This document shows, piece after piece, positions 53,786-63,284 of a stretch of 64,000 bases of DNA. This DNA is from Cyanidium caldarium (Eukaryota; Rhodophyta; Bangiophyceae; Cyanidiales; Cyanidiaceae), in assembly GCA_026184775.1 (NCBI GenBank), contig JANCYW010000005.1, forward strand, positions 1-64,000, in the 5' to 3' direction. The notes below the pieces were generated by a model. It was not told the origin of the DNA and searched no databases. It saw nothing but the letters and a program-made list of their open reading frames with translations. Both the position numbers and the translations under genes were made by a program. The number at the start of each line of letters is the position of its first letter. Position 1 is the stretch's first letter.

Positions 53786-54514
53786 ATGAATGGCGCGCCG
53801 ACTTCCATCGGACGCGCTTTTGTGGCCGAGACGTTGTCGCCGCCCGAGTCGTTCGGCATCGTAGAGCCGCAGGTGTACCGCTCCAACCTGCCAAACCCGC
53901 TGAATTTCTCTTTCCTGCGGCAACTGTCGTTGCGGACGGTGTTGCTGTTGTCGCAGGAGATCCCCACCCGCGTCGTCACGCAGTTCTTCGACGAAAACGG
54001 CATCGAGCTGGTGCACCTGGGTCTGCGCGCGTACAAGACGCCCGAGAGCACGTGGCGACCGTGTCCGGAGGAGCTGGTCAAGGACGCGTTGGAGCTGGTG
54101 TTGACGCGGTCGACCCACCCGTTGCTGGTGTGTGACGCCAGCGGGATCCATGCGGTCGGTGTGCTGGTGGGCTGTCTGCGCAAGCTGTTGGGGTGGAATC
54201 TGAACTCCATCGTGAACGAATATCGCAGCTACGCGGGCACCAAGACGCGTTACGTGGACGAGCAGTTTATCGAACTGTTCGACACCGACTTGGTGCATCC
54301 GCCGTTCGATCCGGACGATGCCCGACAGCGTTCACTGCTGCCGCCGTGGTACGTAGACGCGCTGCAGTGGGATCGCGACGACCGACGACAGTACGCCGAT
54401 GCGCGGCAACGCGGAGCGCTGCGCCCGGATCACACTACGGACGATCAGGTGGCGGCGTATCAGCGATACTATTTCGCCTTGGCCGCCGCACCGCTGTGTT
54501 CGGAGGAGGAGTAA
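53786..54514 (+). CDS. OCA/SIW14-like tyrosine phosphatase homolog, probably inactive
   Basis: 242 aa from ATG 53786. Belongs to the plant and fungal atypical dual-specificity phosphatase family (SIW14, OCA1-6): FGIVEPQVYRSNLPNPLNFSFLRQL and LRTVLLLSQEIP are hallmark strings, and VGVLVGCLRKLLGWNLNSIVNEYRSYAG follows the active site. At the P-loop the CX5R signature reads C116-DASGI-H122: the catalytic cysteine is there but the phosphate-binding arginine is histidine and the usual preceding His is Val. It is therefore likely a pseudophosphatase, as some yeast OCA proteins are thought to be. The C-terminal ~70 residues are polar. Active family members cleave inositol pyrophosphates. Confidence 0.83.
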   Translation: MNGAPTSIGRAFVAETLSPPESFGIVEPQVYRSNLPNPLNFSFLRQLSLRTVLLLSQEIPTRVVTQFFDENGIELVHLGLRAYKTPESTWRPCPEELVKDALELVLTRSTHPLLVCDASGIHAVGVLVGCLRKLLGWNLNSIVNEYRSYAGTKTRYVDEQFIELFDTDLVHPPFDPDDARQRSLLPPWYVDALQWDRDDRRQYADARQRGALRPDHTTDDQVAAYQRYYFALAAAPLCSEEE

Positions 54515-54548
54515 GGTAGCGGGCGCATGCATCCGGCGCCGCTGCGGG

Positions 54549-56072
54549 TCAGAGGTCACACCGGTCGATCGGGCTGCGAAAAGCGTTGGGCTCGCGGGCC
54601 ACAGTGGATGGCTCGCGGCGCCAGTGTTCGGCGTTCTCTTCGGCAGAGGCCCCATCGGCTTCCGACAGAGGGTCGGCGGGCGCCACTGCGGCGGCGGCGG
54701 CGGCGGCATCCGGCTTGCTCCTGCCGGCCTGCTCGGCACTGCCATCGACGGCATCGGCCGCCTTCCCCGTCTCCCGCCCACTGTGCGGCGCCCGCTGTTC
54801 ACCCGCCTCCTCCTCTACCGCCATACTGCGCTGCATCGGACGCTCGTTCCAGCGCAGACATCGCGACACCGACCGAAACCAATCCTGTGTCTGATCGATA
54901 AAGGTGAGCGTGGCCAGCGGCCACGGCGACAGCCGTATGCGCACCGACTCGCCGCGGCACAGCTCGGTGCGCATGCGCCCGTCAAAACTCACCCACGCCG
55001 AGCCGCGCGCATCCCACGGCACCTTGATGCGCAGCGTCACATAATCCGGAAACAGCACCGGCCGAAACGATAACGAGTGCGGACAGATGGGCGTGAGCAG
55101 AATGGACGGCACCGCCGGATGCACCATCGAGCCGTTGCTGGACAGCGAGTAGGCCGTCGAGCCGGTGGGCGTGGCCAGAATCACCCCGTCGGCTTGAATG
55201 CGCGTCACCGGAAAGTCGTCGCAGAAGCACTCGAGGTTGCTGAGGAACGGCGCCGGCCCGCGATCGATCACCACCTCGTTCAGCACCGTCCGGGTGAGCC
55301 GCGGCCGATTATCGTCGTCGCTGGGGTGAACGGTGCATTTGAGGCGCATACGCAGCGCGACGGTGTTGTCGACGCCGTGCAGCACTCGGTGGATACAGCC
55401 GCGAAAGTCATCGGGCGGGAACGGCGTCAGAAAGCCCAACGAGCCCAGGTGAAAGGGGATCACCGGCGGAACCGCATGCGGGAACAGGGTCGCGCATAAA
55501 TGGAGGATCAGTCCGTCGCCGCCCAGGCTCACCACCAAATCGATCAGGTGCGCGTGCTTGTCGGGTGCGAACACGGTGGCGTGTACGTGCGGCAGTTCGC
55601 GCTCCACAAACACCTGCAGCTCGTCGTGCTCGTCCGCCAACCACGTACACACCGCGATGGCCGCCTGACGGGCGGTCTCAGAGTAGAGCGAGTACACCAC
55701 CAGCACGCACGCCGGCGGCCGTCGCCATCGCAAAAACACGTCGCGCACCGATGCCGGACCGATGTGGCCGCCACCGCCGACGGTGCTGCCAGACGCAGAG
55801 TGCAGCGAGTCCGCCTCGATGCTGTTCCGCTGCCGCGGCGATACCGGATCGGCGTGCCACTCGCTGGAGGTGCGGCCGCTGCTACGCGTCGGCGCCAGCA
55901 CCAACGATGTCAGCGCAGCACTGTGTTCGGAGAGCGGCTCGGTGTGAGCAGCACTGCCCGCCGTGCTGTGCAATGGGGGCGACAGGAGCGGAGGCGAGGC
56001 ACCGGCCACCGTTCTCTGTAGTTCCAGCTGACCACAGCCCAACAGCGGCGCCGTGTGCCGCGTATGTTCCAT
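54549..56072 (-). CDS. NAD kinase
   Basis: 507 aa from ATG 56072. Phosphorylates NAD(H) to NADP(H). An N-terminal ~140 residues of variable sequence precede the kinase domain, where LVVSLGGDGLILHLCATLFP holds the GGDG motif. HLGSLGFLTPF, LNEVVIDRGPAPFLSNLE, VTRIQADGVILATPTGSTAYSLSSNG and HPAVPSILLTPICPHSLSFRPVLFP follow, all signature NADK strings, as does the later SFDGRMRTEL. The last ~80 residues are low complexity. No clear transit peptide; likely cytosolic. Its stop lies 34 bp from the convergent OCA-like gene. Confidence 0.94.
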   Translation of the reverse strand: MEHTRHTAPLLGCGQLELQRTVAGASPPLLSPPLHSTAGSAAHTEPLSEHSAALTSLVLAPTRSSGRTSSEWHADPVSPRQRNSIEADSLHSASGSTVGGGGHIGPASVRDVFLRWRRPPACVLVVYSLYSETARQAAIAVCTWLADEHDELQVFVERELPHVHATVFAPDKHAHLIDLVVSLGGDGLILHLCATLFPHAVPPVIPFHLGSLGFLTPFPPDDFRGCIHRVLHGVDNTVALRMRLKCTVHPSDDDNRPRLTRTVLNEVVIDRGPAPFLSNLECFCDDFPVTRIQADGVILATPTGSTAYSLSSNGSMVHPAVPSILLTPICPHSLSFRPVLFPDYVTLRIKVPWDARGSAWVSFDGRMRTELCRGESVRIRLSPWPLATLTFIDQTQDWFRSVSRCLRWNERPMQRSMAVEEEAGEQRAPHSGRETGKAADAVDGSAEQAGRSKPDAAAAAAAVAPADPLSEADGASAEENAEHWRREPSTVAREPNAFRSPIDRCDL

Positions 56073-56445
56073 AGCGAGACGAGAGGAGAGGGTGGAGAGG
56101 ACGCGTCACTGTCGATAGACTTGCATGGCCCAGAGTGGCGCCGCGACCTGAACGGAGCACGATTCGCCCACGAGTTGCCGGGGATGAGCGCCACGACACG
56201 CAAGTCGTCGCCGACAAGCTTTTGACGTTTGTTGTGTCCGAAGCGGTGGGTTGCTCTTCACTACCGAACGTGTCCACAGTGAGCGCCTCTTCTACTGCTC
56301 ATCCCTCGTCCACAGCCGGTGTGTGTCTCCCGGTCACGGGCGACGGCCACCGGCCACGCCGTGCGCGATGCCCTCCGCGCCGCGCGAAACATCCGCGCGA
56401 CGGGACACGTTGAGGAGGTTGCACACGACACGGATATCCGCACAT
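56073..56445. other. Intergenic region upstream of NADK
   Basis: 373 bp between the NADK start and the stop of the next minus-strand gene. No domain-bearing frame or RNA gene seen. Confidence 0.45.
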
Positions 56446-57714
56446 TTACCGCTGCACCTCGATATGCTTCAAAGCTTGCACGGTGGCGGCGGGAAACTCA
56501 GGCACGAGCTCCGGGTGGTTGGCGAAGAAGCGCACGTCCACCGGGGCGCTCGGGCCCAGCCGTCTCCAACACAGATGCAACAGCGCCAGAAATGGCACTG
56601 CGTCGCGCGGGCACTCGAAAGCATCGCCGGTGACAGGCGGGCGGATGCGCAACTGGTACTGCGTCCAGGAGGCCACTTGGCGGTATAGCGCGCTACGGTC
56701 TTCATTTCCGTTTCGTCGTGCCAGCAACGCCTTCAGCTCGTACAGCAGACGCGAGGCGAGCGCGGGCGGTATGCGCTCGCCGTCGCCAGCCCATCGCATG
56801 AGCAGCGATGCCGCCGTGTGGATCGGGGTGCATGCCGGCACCAATCCGTGGGGCAGCTGCACCAGCACTCGATACAATCGCTCGGCCGGTTCGCGCTGAC
56901 AGCATCGCGCCATGCAGTCGTAGATGGGCGTGAGCGGTTGAAGGTTTTGCTCCGCGAGTGACACCCGGTGCTGCACCGCCGCATCACGAAGCGCCTCCAA
57001 CCACTGCGGAAGATACGGGTGGTAGCTGGCGCTTGGATCCACCGCGACCGCGTCTGACAAGCACTGCAGCGCCTGATGCCATGCGGTCGGCGTCGCATCG
57101 TGCCCGGCTCGTTGGCGTGTGCGCATATGTTGCCAGGCCGCTGCCAACCGCGCCAAGCTGCTCCAATGGCGCGGAATGCCATCGGGCCAAGGCGACCCGT
57201 GGCGCGCGCACTCGGTTCCCCGAAGGGTGGTAGAGAGCATCTCGTCGGAGGCATCGGCTCTCTCGGTCAGCGCCTCGGCCCAGTATTGCGTGGCATAACC
57301 CAGGAGGACCGCACGCCAGATATTTCCGGGGGCAGTCGCCGCAGCCAACAATTGCGCATCCGCTAAAAAAGCGTGCCACTCTGGCGGCGGGTGCCGAACG
57401 TACTCGCCCACGATGTTCTGCAGCACCTCCTGTCGCACGCGCTCACGTCGAACGCCGGGCAACTTGTGCAGGGACTGGAAGCGTAGACGCGCCGCTAGCG
57501 CATCGTTGAGGACATCGACTTTGTCAGCGCAGGGTAACCAGTCCGCAGCACGCATCCACTGCGTTATGACCGGGTCCAGACGGCGCGCGTAGGTGAGCGC
57601 CGCCTCCACCTCTCCGTTGGCGAGGCACTGCTTGACGTGATCGAGCACGTGGTCGGAGTCGTGTGCATCGCCTGCTCGAGCGGCAGGCGCAACACTGTCG
57701 CCCACTGTCGCCAT
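56446..57714 (-). CDS. Unknown helical protein
   Basis: 422 aa from ATG 57714. Not recognised. It is predicted almost wholly helical, with segments such as VLDHVKQCLANGEVEAALTYA (resembling one unit of a TPR-like superhelix), VQEVLQNIVGEYVRH-type runs, and LPQWLEALRDAAVQHRVSL. Cys and Trp are frequent. No signal peptide or membrane helix is visible. The regular 30-40-residue spacing of helix pairs is compatible with an alpha-solenoid scaffold, but no specific repeat family can be assigned. Confidence 0.65.
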   Translation of the reverse strand: MATVGDSVAPAARAGDAHDSDHVLDHVKQCLANGEVEAALTYARRLDPVITQWMRAADWLPCADKVDVLNDALAARLRFQSLHKLPGVRRERVRQEVLQNIVGEYVRHPPPEWHAFLADAQLLAAATAPGNIWRAVLLGYATQYWAEALTERADASDEMLSTTLRGTECARHGSPWPDGIPRHWSSLARLAAAWQHMRTRQRAGHDATPTAWHQALQCLSDAVAVDPSASYHPYLPQWLEALRDAAVQHRVSLAEQNLQPLTPIYDCMARCCQREPAERLYRVLVQLPHGLVPACTPIHTAASLLMRWAGDGERIPPALASRLLYELKALLARRNGNEDRSALYRQVASWTQYQLRIRPPVTGDAFECPRDAVPFLALLHLCWRRLGPSAPVDVRFFANHPELVPEFPAATVQALKHIEVQR

Positions 57715-58320
57715 TCCCCCTTCAGGCGTTTGCCTTGCTCCACAGTTGCACTCTGCTCGCTCGCTCGCTCGAGCGAGGGAGCGACGTCGTCATCGGCGGC
57801 GACCTGAAACCTCGGCGGACGTGGCCAGTCCACAGCTGGGAGACGCGCCTGCTCGAGGACGAAAAGGTCAGACGACGACGACGAGGAGGAGGAGGAGGAG
57901 CGGGCTATGAAAGCAGTATGGAAACTCCCCAAACGTGCACTGACCACCGATGAGAGTCGGAATGGCGTGCGAGCGAGGGGCGTCTTTCTTGTAGGATGGA
58001 CGCTCGCCGGAGCAAGGGGCCTGAGGGGGTCCCCAACTGGGTCACCACTCTCGGCGGTGACGCTCCCCACGGAAACAGGGTCTGCACGACCGCACGCAGC
58101 ATTCGCATAGAGTACACTTAGACTGCTGCGATACGATCGAGCTTTTACGCCGCCAGACCGCGCACCATATGCCTGACGGGGAGACGACCGCCGTCGACCT
58201 GTCACCCGCGACCAACCGCGCGGCCGACACCGCTTCTCGGGTCGATGGACGTCGTCGCGCTCTTATGCCGCCGGCGTGTGCCCCCGAGCATACGCCCTGC
58301 TTCTGCCAGCGCACGACGCT
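57715..58320. other. Divergent region with simple repeats
   Basis: 606 bp between divergent start codons. It contains a palindromic patch of GCTC/GAGC repeats (about 57749-57780, CTCGCTCGAGCGAG core) and a GAC/GAG run (about 57871-57902). The frames present carry no domain. Confidence 0.5.
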
Positions 58321-60216
58321 ATGCAACTGTGGAGCGGGTCGCATCCGTTATCGTGGGCCTCACTCCGGCCGGGGTCATCGGCTCAGCGGGCGATGGCTCG
58401 TTGCCAACGATGCCGGACGTTGCGCGCCGTGCACATCGTACTGGCGGTGACCTTCTCCCTGAGCCTACTCTGGCTGATCAGCCTCGGCCGGCTCGGCTAC
58501 AAGCCACCTCCCCGGACGTATTCTCTATCCTCACCGGCCTGGGTTCCGCATGAGCGACTGCTTCCGCTCCACTTCCTCAGCTGGTCCTCAGACGACTGGG
58601 GCCGTTCCGCCGACGCCGTGCCGCTCTACCGCAGTCTGTTTGCGCGTGAGCACCTGTGGGCGCAGGCGGGCGACGCCATTGCCAACCTATCGCGCGGCAC
58701 GCCGTGGACGCGCGCCACCCTGGACACCCCGCTGGACTTGCGTCGCCTGCGTGCCACACTGGAACGACTCAATGCCGGTGCGGCACATCCGCGGCAACGG
58801 GTGGTGCTGTCGCCCATGTGGGTTGTGGGCGGCCCCGACATTCAACGTATGCAACAGCAGATGCGGGCGCGTATGTCGGGAGGCACTGCGACGAGACGGC
58901 CGACCGGCGTCGCGGACGCGGATGACTCGCGTTCGGCCTCCAACCCCAATGGCAGTCTGGAATCGCCCCTGGTGTATCACGAGGTGCTCTTGCGCCATCG
59001 CTCAGTGAATGAGGAGCGGCTGGTGCCCGGCCACAACGACCTCGAGGCCACTGAGTTGGTGTCGCTGTATCTGGATCTGTGGCATGAACGCCTGTGGCAC
59101 CCGGAGTACCACGGACGCTCGCATTTCCACGTGCGTCAGTGGCTGCAGGAACTGGCCGCGTCAGACAGGCCGTCACCCGGCATTTCCGCGGTGCGGCCAC
59201 TTGCAGCACCCTCTATCGCCAACCGGTCAACCGCCTCGCCCACCACCATATCCCCTGCGCGCACCTGTCTGCAACACGGGTACGTGTGCGGCTCGACGTA
59301 TGCGGCACTGCGGTCGGAGTTTTCCGTCGACGATCACGCGTTTGATCGGCCGTGGCTGGCGGGCGGCTTGCGGGCATTCCGGCAGTTTTGGGGCTATGCG
59401 CCGCGCGTCATGAGTTCGCCACACAACACCTGGTCGCTGCGGATGCTGCGCGAGCTGGAACACCGGTTCGGTGTGGTCGGTGTGGATTTGGGCTCGCAAC
59501 AGGCGCGCCGGTTGCGCTGGCGCCTCCGCGAGCGCTGTCGCTCGGGGCGTGACCCGCGGGCGTGCGGGTCGCAGCTGTCGCTGTTGGACCGAGTGCGCGC
59601 GGACGCATTCTATCAGTATGAATATCGGTGCGGCTCGCGAACAGCGGCGATGGTGCGTCGCGCCCGGATGCACGCGCCCGGTTTCACGGCGCTGATGTGG
59701 CACGCGCAGAATGCGCTGGGCGCAACCTACACCTATGCCGAGCACCGCCGCTGGATGCGCTGTTTTGAACGCACCGTCGAAGCGTTGCGCCAACTGAACC
59801 ACACGGTGATGGTGACCGCGAGCGAGTTGCATCAGCTACGACGTCGCGGGTGGAGCCGTGAAGTGTGGGCCGACGCGCTGGTGTTCCGCAACGCCCGTCA
59901 GCATGACGTATGGGTGCGGGTGCCGTGTCTGGAGCGCCTGTACGATTATGCGGAGGAGTGGTGTGGCCGGGTGCTGCACGTGAGACGGTATCCACCGCTG
60001 GGCGTGTCGGAATGGTTGGAGCGGCCGAGCGAAGCGGTGGAATGTGTCTGCGGGCCGGACACAGAACGGGAGGCGGTGGGGGAAGAGACGATGCGGTACC
60101 CGGAAGCGGAGCCGGATATGGAAGTGGATGATATGGGTACTGGAGACAGCCGCCCCGCGCTGCTGCTACGCGCCGGGGACATGTGGGTGGAGGTGAGCGC
60201 CGATCCGATAGGGTGA
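58321..60216 (+). CDS. Type II membrane protein, polysaccharide-deacetylase-like
   Basis: 631 aa from ATG 58321 (ATG 58393 also possible). A single membrane helix at about residues 37-57 (HIVLAVTFSLSLLWLISLG) follows a basic N-terminus, the topology of Golgi carbohydrate enzymes. The lumenal part begins with SWSSDDWGRSADAVPLY, and about 170 residues later has HPEYHGRSHFHVRQWLQEL. Paired DDWG and HP.(Y/F)HGR.H motifs are what I know from bacterial proteins labelled polysaccharide (de)acetylase, which have a NodB-like barrel using an Asp and histidines. Further on are VMSSPHNTWSLRMLRELEHRFGV and a Cys/Arg-rich C-terminal region. Substrate unknown; the annotation rests on motifs. A bacterial origin by transfer is possible. 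Confidence 0.6.
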   Translation: MQLWSGSHPLSWASLRPGSSAQRAMARCQRCRTLRAVHIVLAVTFSLSLLWLISLGRLGYKPPPRTYSLSSPAWVPHERLLPLHFLSWSSDDWGRSADAVPLYRSLFAREHLWAQAGDAIANLSRGTPWTRATLDTPLDLRRLRATLERLNAGAAHPRQRVVLSPMWVVGGPDIQRMQQQMRARMSGGTATRRPTGVADADDSRSASNPNGSLESPLVYHEVLLRHRSVNEERLVPGHNDLEATELVSLYLDLWHERLWHPEYHGRSHFHVRQWLQELAASDRPSPGISAVRPLAAPSIANRSTASPTTISPARTCLQHGYVCGSTYAALRSEFSVDDHAFDRPWLAGGLRAFRQFWGYAPRVMSSPHNTWSLRMLRELEHRFGVVGVDLGSQQARRLRWRLRERCRSGRDPRACGSQLSLLDRVRADAFYQYEYRCGSRTAAMVRRARMHAPGFTALMWHAQNALGATYTYAEHRRWMRCFERTVEALRQLNHTVMVTASELHQLRRRGWSREVWADALVFRNARQHDVWVRVPCLERLYDYAEEWCGRVLHVRRYPPLGVSEWLERPSEAVECVCGPDTEREAVGEETMRYPEAEPDMEVDDMGTGDSRPALLLRAGDMWVEVSADPIG

Positions 60217-60537
60217 GCGGACCAGAGGGCGAGAGGGAGCGTGTCGAAGGAGGTAGTCTGCGTGGCGTACAGCGAAAGTTGAGGGTGGCTCGTGTATGTG
60301 GAGACACTGTTTACGGTATCGCGACGGTTGCACCGACGAGTATTCGGCAGTATGCCAAGACGGTTGCTCTCTCTCTCTCTATCTCTGTCTGTCGCCTCTG
60401 CCATCTCGTCCTCCAAGGCATCGCGCGAGCGTTACCCTCTCCGCCACTCGCCCTGAACGCCGGCAACCGTGCCGGACGCCTCGTCCCATGTTCCCTCGCG
60501 TTCCCCTCGGGCTCCCCGTGTCTCACGTCATCGGCTC
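60217..60537. other. Intergenic region upstream of APC10
   Basis: 321 bp between two + strand genes, with a (TC)n run near 60369-60385. No gene or RNA seen. Confidence 0.45.
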
Positions 60538-61506
60538 ATGCACCGGTCTCTAGGCGTGTTTGAGGCGACGCGAGGGGACGAGCCGCCGCCGCGTGGTCGA
60601 CGACGACTGCAGGCCGTTCCGGACACGGACCGCCAGGCCCGCACCACGTCATCACCGCGGTGGCCGGCGTGGTTTGCCCCCAGCCCGGCCACTTCCACTG
60701 CCGCTCCCCTGGCGACGGTGAAGCGGTGGCCGCGGCGTGCCGGTGAGCGACATCCCGAACTGTACTGGGCGGTGCGCACGGACGCGCCGCTGAGCCGAGC
60801 GGACAACTGGCGCGCCTCCGGTGGGTCTGCCGACCTCGCGTCCGGCTCGGCGACGGACACCGGCCACAACCCTTGGCCGCACGGTTTGGTGGAGATCGGC
60901 GACGAGGCCGCGTGGTCCGTGTCGTCGGCCAAGGCAGGCAACGGGGTGGATATGCTGCGCGACGGTAACACGCACACTTTTTATCAGAGCGACGGCACGC
61001 AACCGCACACCATCACCATTCAGTTCCAGCGACGGGTGAAGCTGTGTGAGATTCGCCTCTACCTGGACTATCGGTTGGACGAGAGCTACACCCCGAGCCG
61101 CTTGGGCGTGCGCCTGGGCAGCGACGCGCATGATTTGCGCGAGGCGCTGACGTGCACCTTCACCGAACCGCGCGGCTGGGTGAGCATACGCCTGCCGCCA
61201 CCGCCATCGGGCGAATCCGGTGCCGAAGCCGCCGAGACGGGTAGTGAAGTCGAACGATCCCGGCGTCCATCGATGCCATCGCTGCACCACACCTCCACTG
61301 CTGCATCTCCCTCGCAATCGACCTGTCCGTGGGTGGAGACGCTGGCGGTGCAACTGGTGATCTACAGCAACCACCAAAACGGGCGCGACTCGCATATTCG
61401 ACAGGTGGCGCTGTTGGCGCCGCGCGAGCACGGCAGTGACCTGCGCGGCGTGGACGGCCTCTGGTTTCAGACGGTGGAAATGGGCGCCTACGCCACGGTG
61501 CGTTGA
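60538..61506 (+). CDS. APC10: Anaphase-promoting complex subunit 10 (DOC1)
   Basis: 322 aa from ATG 60538. APC10 forms the D-box co-receptor of the APC/C together with CDC20 or CDH1. The DOC jelly-roll is clear: LVEIGDEAAWSVSSAKAGNG, VDMLRDGNTHTFYQSDGTQPH, TITIQFQRRVKLCEIRLYLDY, DESYTPSRLGVRLGS and, after an insertion of ~60 Ser/Pro-rich residues, LVIYSNHQNGRDSHIRQVALLAP. The ~120-residue N-terminal extension is Arg/Pro-rich and variable. The chain ends in VR; the Ile-Arg tail that docks on TPR subunits in other species is not exact. Confidence 0.93.
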   Translation: MHRSLGVFEATRGDEPPPRGRRRLQAVPDTDRQARTTSSPRWPAWFAPSPATSTAAPLATVKRWPRRAGERHPELYWAVRTDAPLSRADNWRASGGSADLASGSATDTGHNPWPHGLVEIGDEAAWSVSSAKAGNGVDMLRDGNTHTFYQSDGTQPHTITIQFQRRVKLCEIRLYLDYRLDESYTPSRLGVRLGSDAHDLREALTCTFTEPRGWVSIRLPPPPSGESGAEAAETGSEVERSRRPSMPSLHHTSTAASPSQSTCPWVETLAVQLVIYSNHQNGRDSHIRQVALLAPREHGSDLRGVDGLWFQTVEMGAYATVR

Positions 61507-61533
61507 GGACGCGGGCAATGGGCACGGGCGGTT

Positions 61534-62910
61534 TTATCGCGCAAGGGAAAAGGGCGCCGGGTGAGCGGGGGCGCCGTGGCCCCAGGCGAACGGAGAGCGC
61601 TGCGACGAGCATTCCCCATCAAGCCGCTCTTTCCCGCATATGCCGTCCGGTGCTTTCCGCTGGGGTCGCCCGCTCCATTCCGCCGCATCCAACTCTTCTT
61701 GCAGTTGCTGCACCAGCTGGCGCCAGGTGCGCGACTCCTCCGCGGCCGCCTCATTCAGTTGCACCTGCTCCTCGAGCGCATCCTGCAGGCGCTGACGCTC
61801 CCGTTCCCCCTCCGCGGCCATCTGCGTCCGCTCGCGCTCCACCTCCTCCGCCATCTGGTGCTGGTAGCGCGCCACTACATCGTTCGCCTCGCGCAACTTC
61901 TGTCGCAGCACCCGCACGCGCTGCCCGTGCGCCTCCATCACCCGATTGGCCTCGACACGGTAGGCTTCAAACTGCGCGTCCAACTCGGCCACGGCGGCCG
62001 CGTGCTGCTGCTCGCACTGCTGGCGTACCGTGGCCGCCACGCGCTCCTCCGCCTCTCGCTGCTGTGTCTGCGCCTCTCGCTGCAGCTGCGCCTGAGCATC
62101 CCAACTGCGCTGCAGCTCGTCCTGCAGCTGTCGTTTCTCGGCCTCGAGTTTGCACACCAAGGTGCGGGCCTCGTCTGCGGCAGCACGATGGCGCGCCTCC
62201 AACCCGCGCACCTCGCTCTCGAGTCGCGGCGGCCACTCGCTGGCGCGCTGTTTCCAGGTAACGTACTTGTCGTGCCATTTGGCGGCCCGCGCGCGCTCCG
62301 CCGTCAGCTCCTCCTCCAGCGTGCGCCGCTCCGCCGCAGCCGCATCCAGCTTCTCTCGGTACGCATCCAGCAGCTGCACCAGTTTTTGATCGTCCTCTCG
62401 GTCGGCTTCCAACTGGCGGCAGCGCTCGGTCAGCGCCGCGATATGGCGGTCGCGCGCCGCCAGCTCGGTGGCGGTGGCGGCGCCGCCATCCCCGCGGTGG
62501 TTGTCGTGGACGAGAGCGTGCAATGCAGGGGATCCGACAAGCAGGTGGGATTTTTCGGGAATGACGGCGGTTGATGGCCGGCCTGGCGAGTGCTGCAACA
62601 AGGCTGCCTGGCCGTTGGGGGTGATGCTGCGTCGTCGCCGCTCTCGGCGTCCGTTCCGCTCCGCCTCGTGCGTTGGGGTCCTCCGCGGGACTGGCGTCGC
62701 CCGGCTGCGCTCCTGCTTTCGCAGCCGCTCCTGTTGGGTGTGCTCTTGAATGAGGAATGAAAGCGTCGGGGACGGCGGCGGCGACAACAATGTCCCAGCG
62801 GCCGCCGCGCTCGTCTCCCGGCTGTCGCTCGCCTCCTCCCGCGTGGCCTCGTCGCTATACAGCAACTTTCGCTGCACCTGTGAGGTGGCCGGCCCGCTGG
62901 ATTGTGACAT
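61534..62910 (-). CDS. Long coiled-coil protein, unknown
   Basis: 458 aa from ATG 62910. After a ~140-residue basic, Ser/Pro-rich head (RRRRSITPNGQ), residues ~150-400 are an almost unbroken heptad coiled coil rich in Glu, Gln, Arg and Ala (HIAALTERCRQLEADREDD, LEEELTAERARAAKWHDKY, VRVLRQKLREANDVVARY). The tail is Ser/Gly/Pro-rich. This architecture suits a cytoskeletal, centrosome-like or vesicle-tethering protein, but nothing specific can be assigned. Its stop codon is 27 bp from the convergent APC10 gene. Confidence 0.7.
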   Translation of the reverse strand: MSQSSGPATSQVQRKLLYSDEATREEASDSRETSAAAAGTLLSPPPSPTLSFLIQEHTQQERLRKQERSRATPVPRRTPTHEAERNGRRERRRRSITPNGQAALLQHSPGRPSTAVIPEKSHLLVGSPALHALVHDNHRGDGGAATATELAARDRHIAALTERCRQLEADREDDQKLVQLLDAYREKLDAAAAERRTLEEELTAERARAAKWHDKYVTWKQRASEWPPRLESEVRGLEARHRAAADEARTLVCKLEAEKRQLQDELQRSWDAQAQLQREAQTQQREAEERVAATVRQQCEQQHAAAVAELDAQFEAYRVEANRVMEAHGQRVRVLRQKLREANDVVARYQHQMAEEVERERTQMAAEGERERQRLQDALEEQVQLNEAAAEESRTWRQLVQQLQEELDAAEWSGRPQRKAPDGICGKERLDGECSSQRSPFAWGHGAPAHPAPFSLAR

Positions 62911-63284
62911 ATTGAGTAGCGCACAAGTGGTGAAGAGTGCCGATTCGAAGCGACGCGTCAGCGGCCGGGCATGAAACCGGTGCAGAACGTGGGTGCTGAA
63001 CGGTCAGAACGTTTGTCCGGCGCGAGACGCGAAACACGCAGATCGGAGCGATGGACCGGGATTTTGAAACGGTTGCTTGTCCGTGTGCCCCACACACCGG
63101 GAGAGCGCCTGCGCGACAAGTACGAGCGCCGCCTGGATGAACGTACCACCAGAGTACTTACGCACTGCAAACGCGGTTCGTCCCGTAACGCAGAACACCG
63201 CCCCTAACTCGTCTCTTCAGACACCCGAATTTACACGCTGTCCCGTCCCGGCACTCGCTCTCACCATCACTCTCCTTTCGCGCC
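62911..63284. other. Intergenic region, coiled-coil gene / desaturase
   Basis: 374 bp; both flanking genes are on the minus strand, so this is the promoter of the coiled-coil gene plus the desaturase 3' UTR. Nothing else recognised. Confidence 0.45.
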
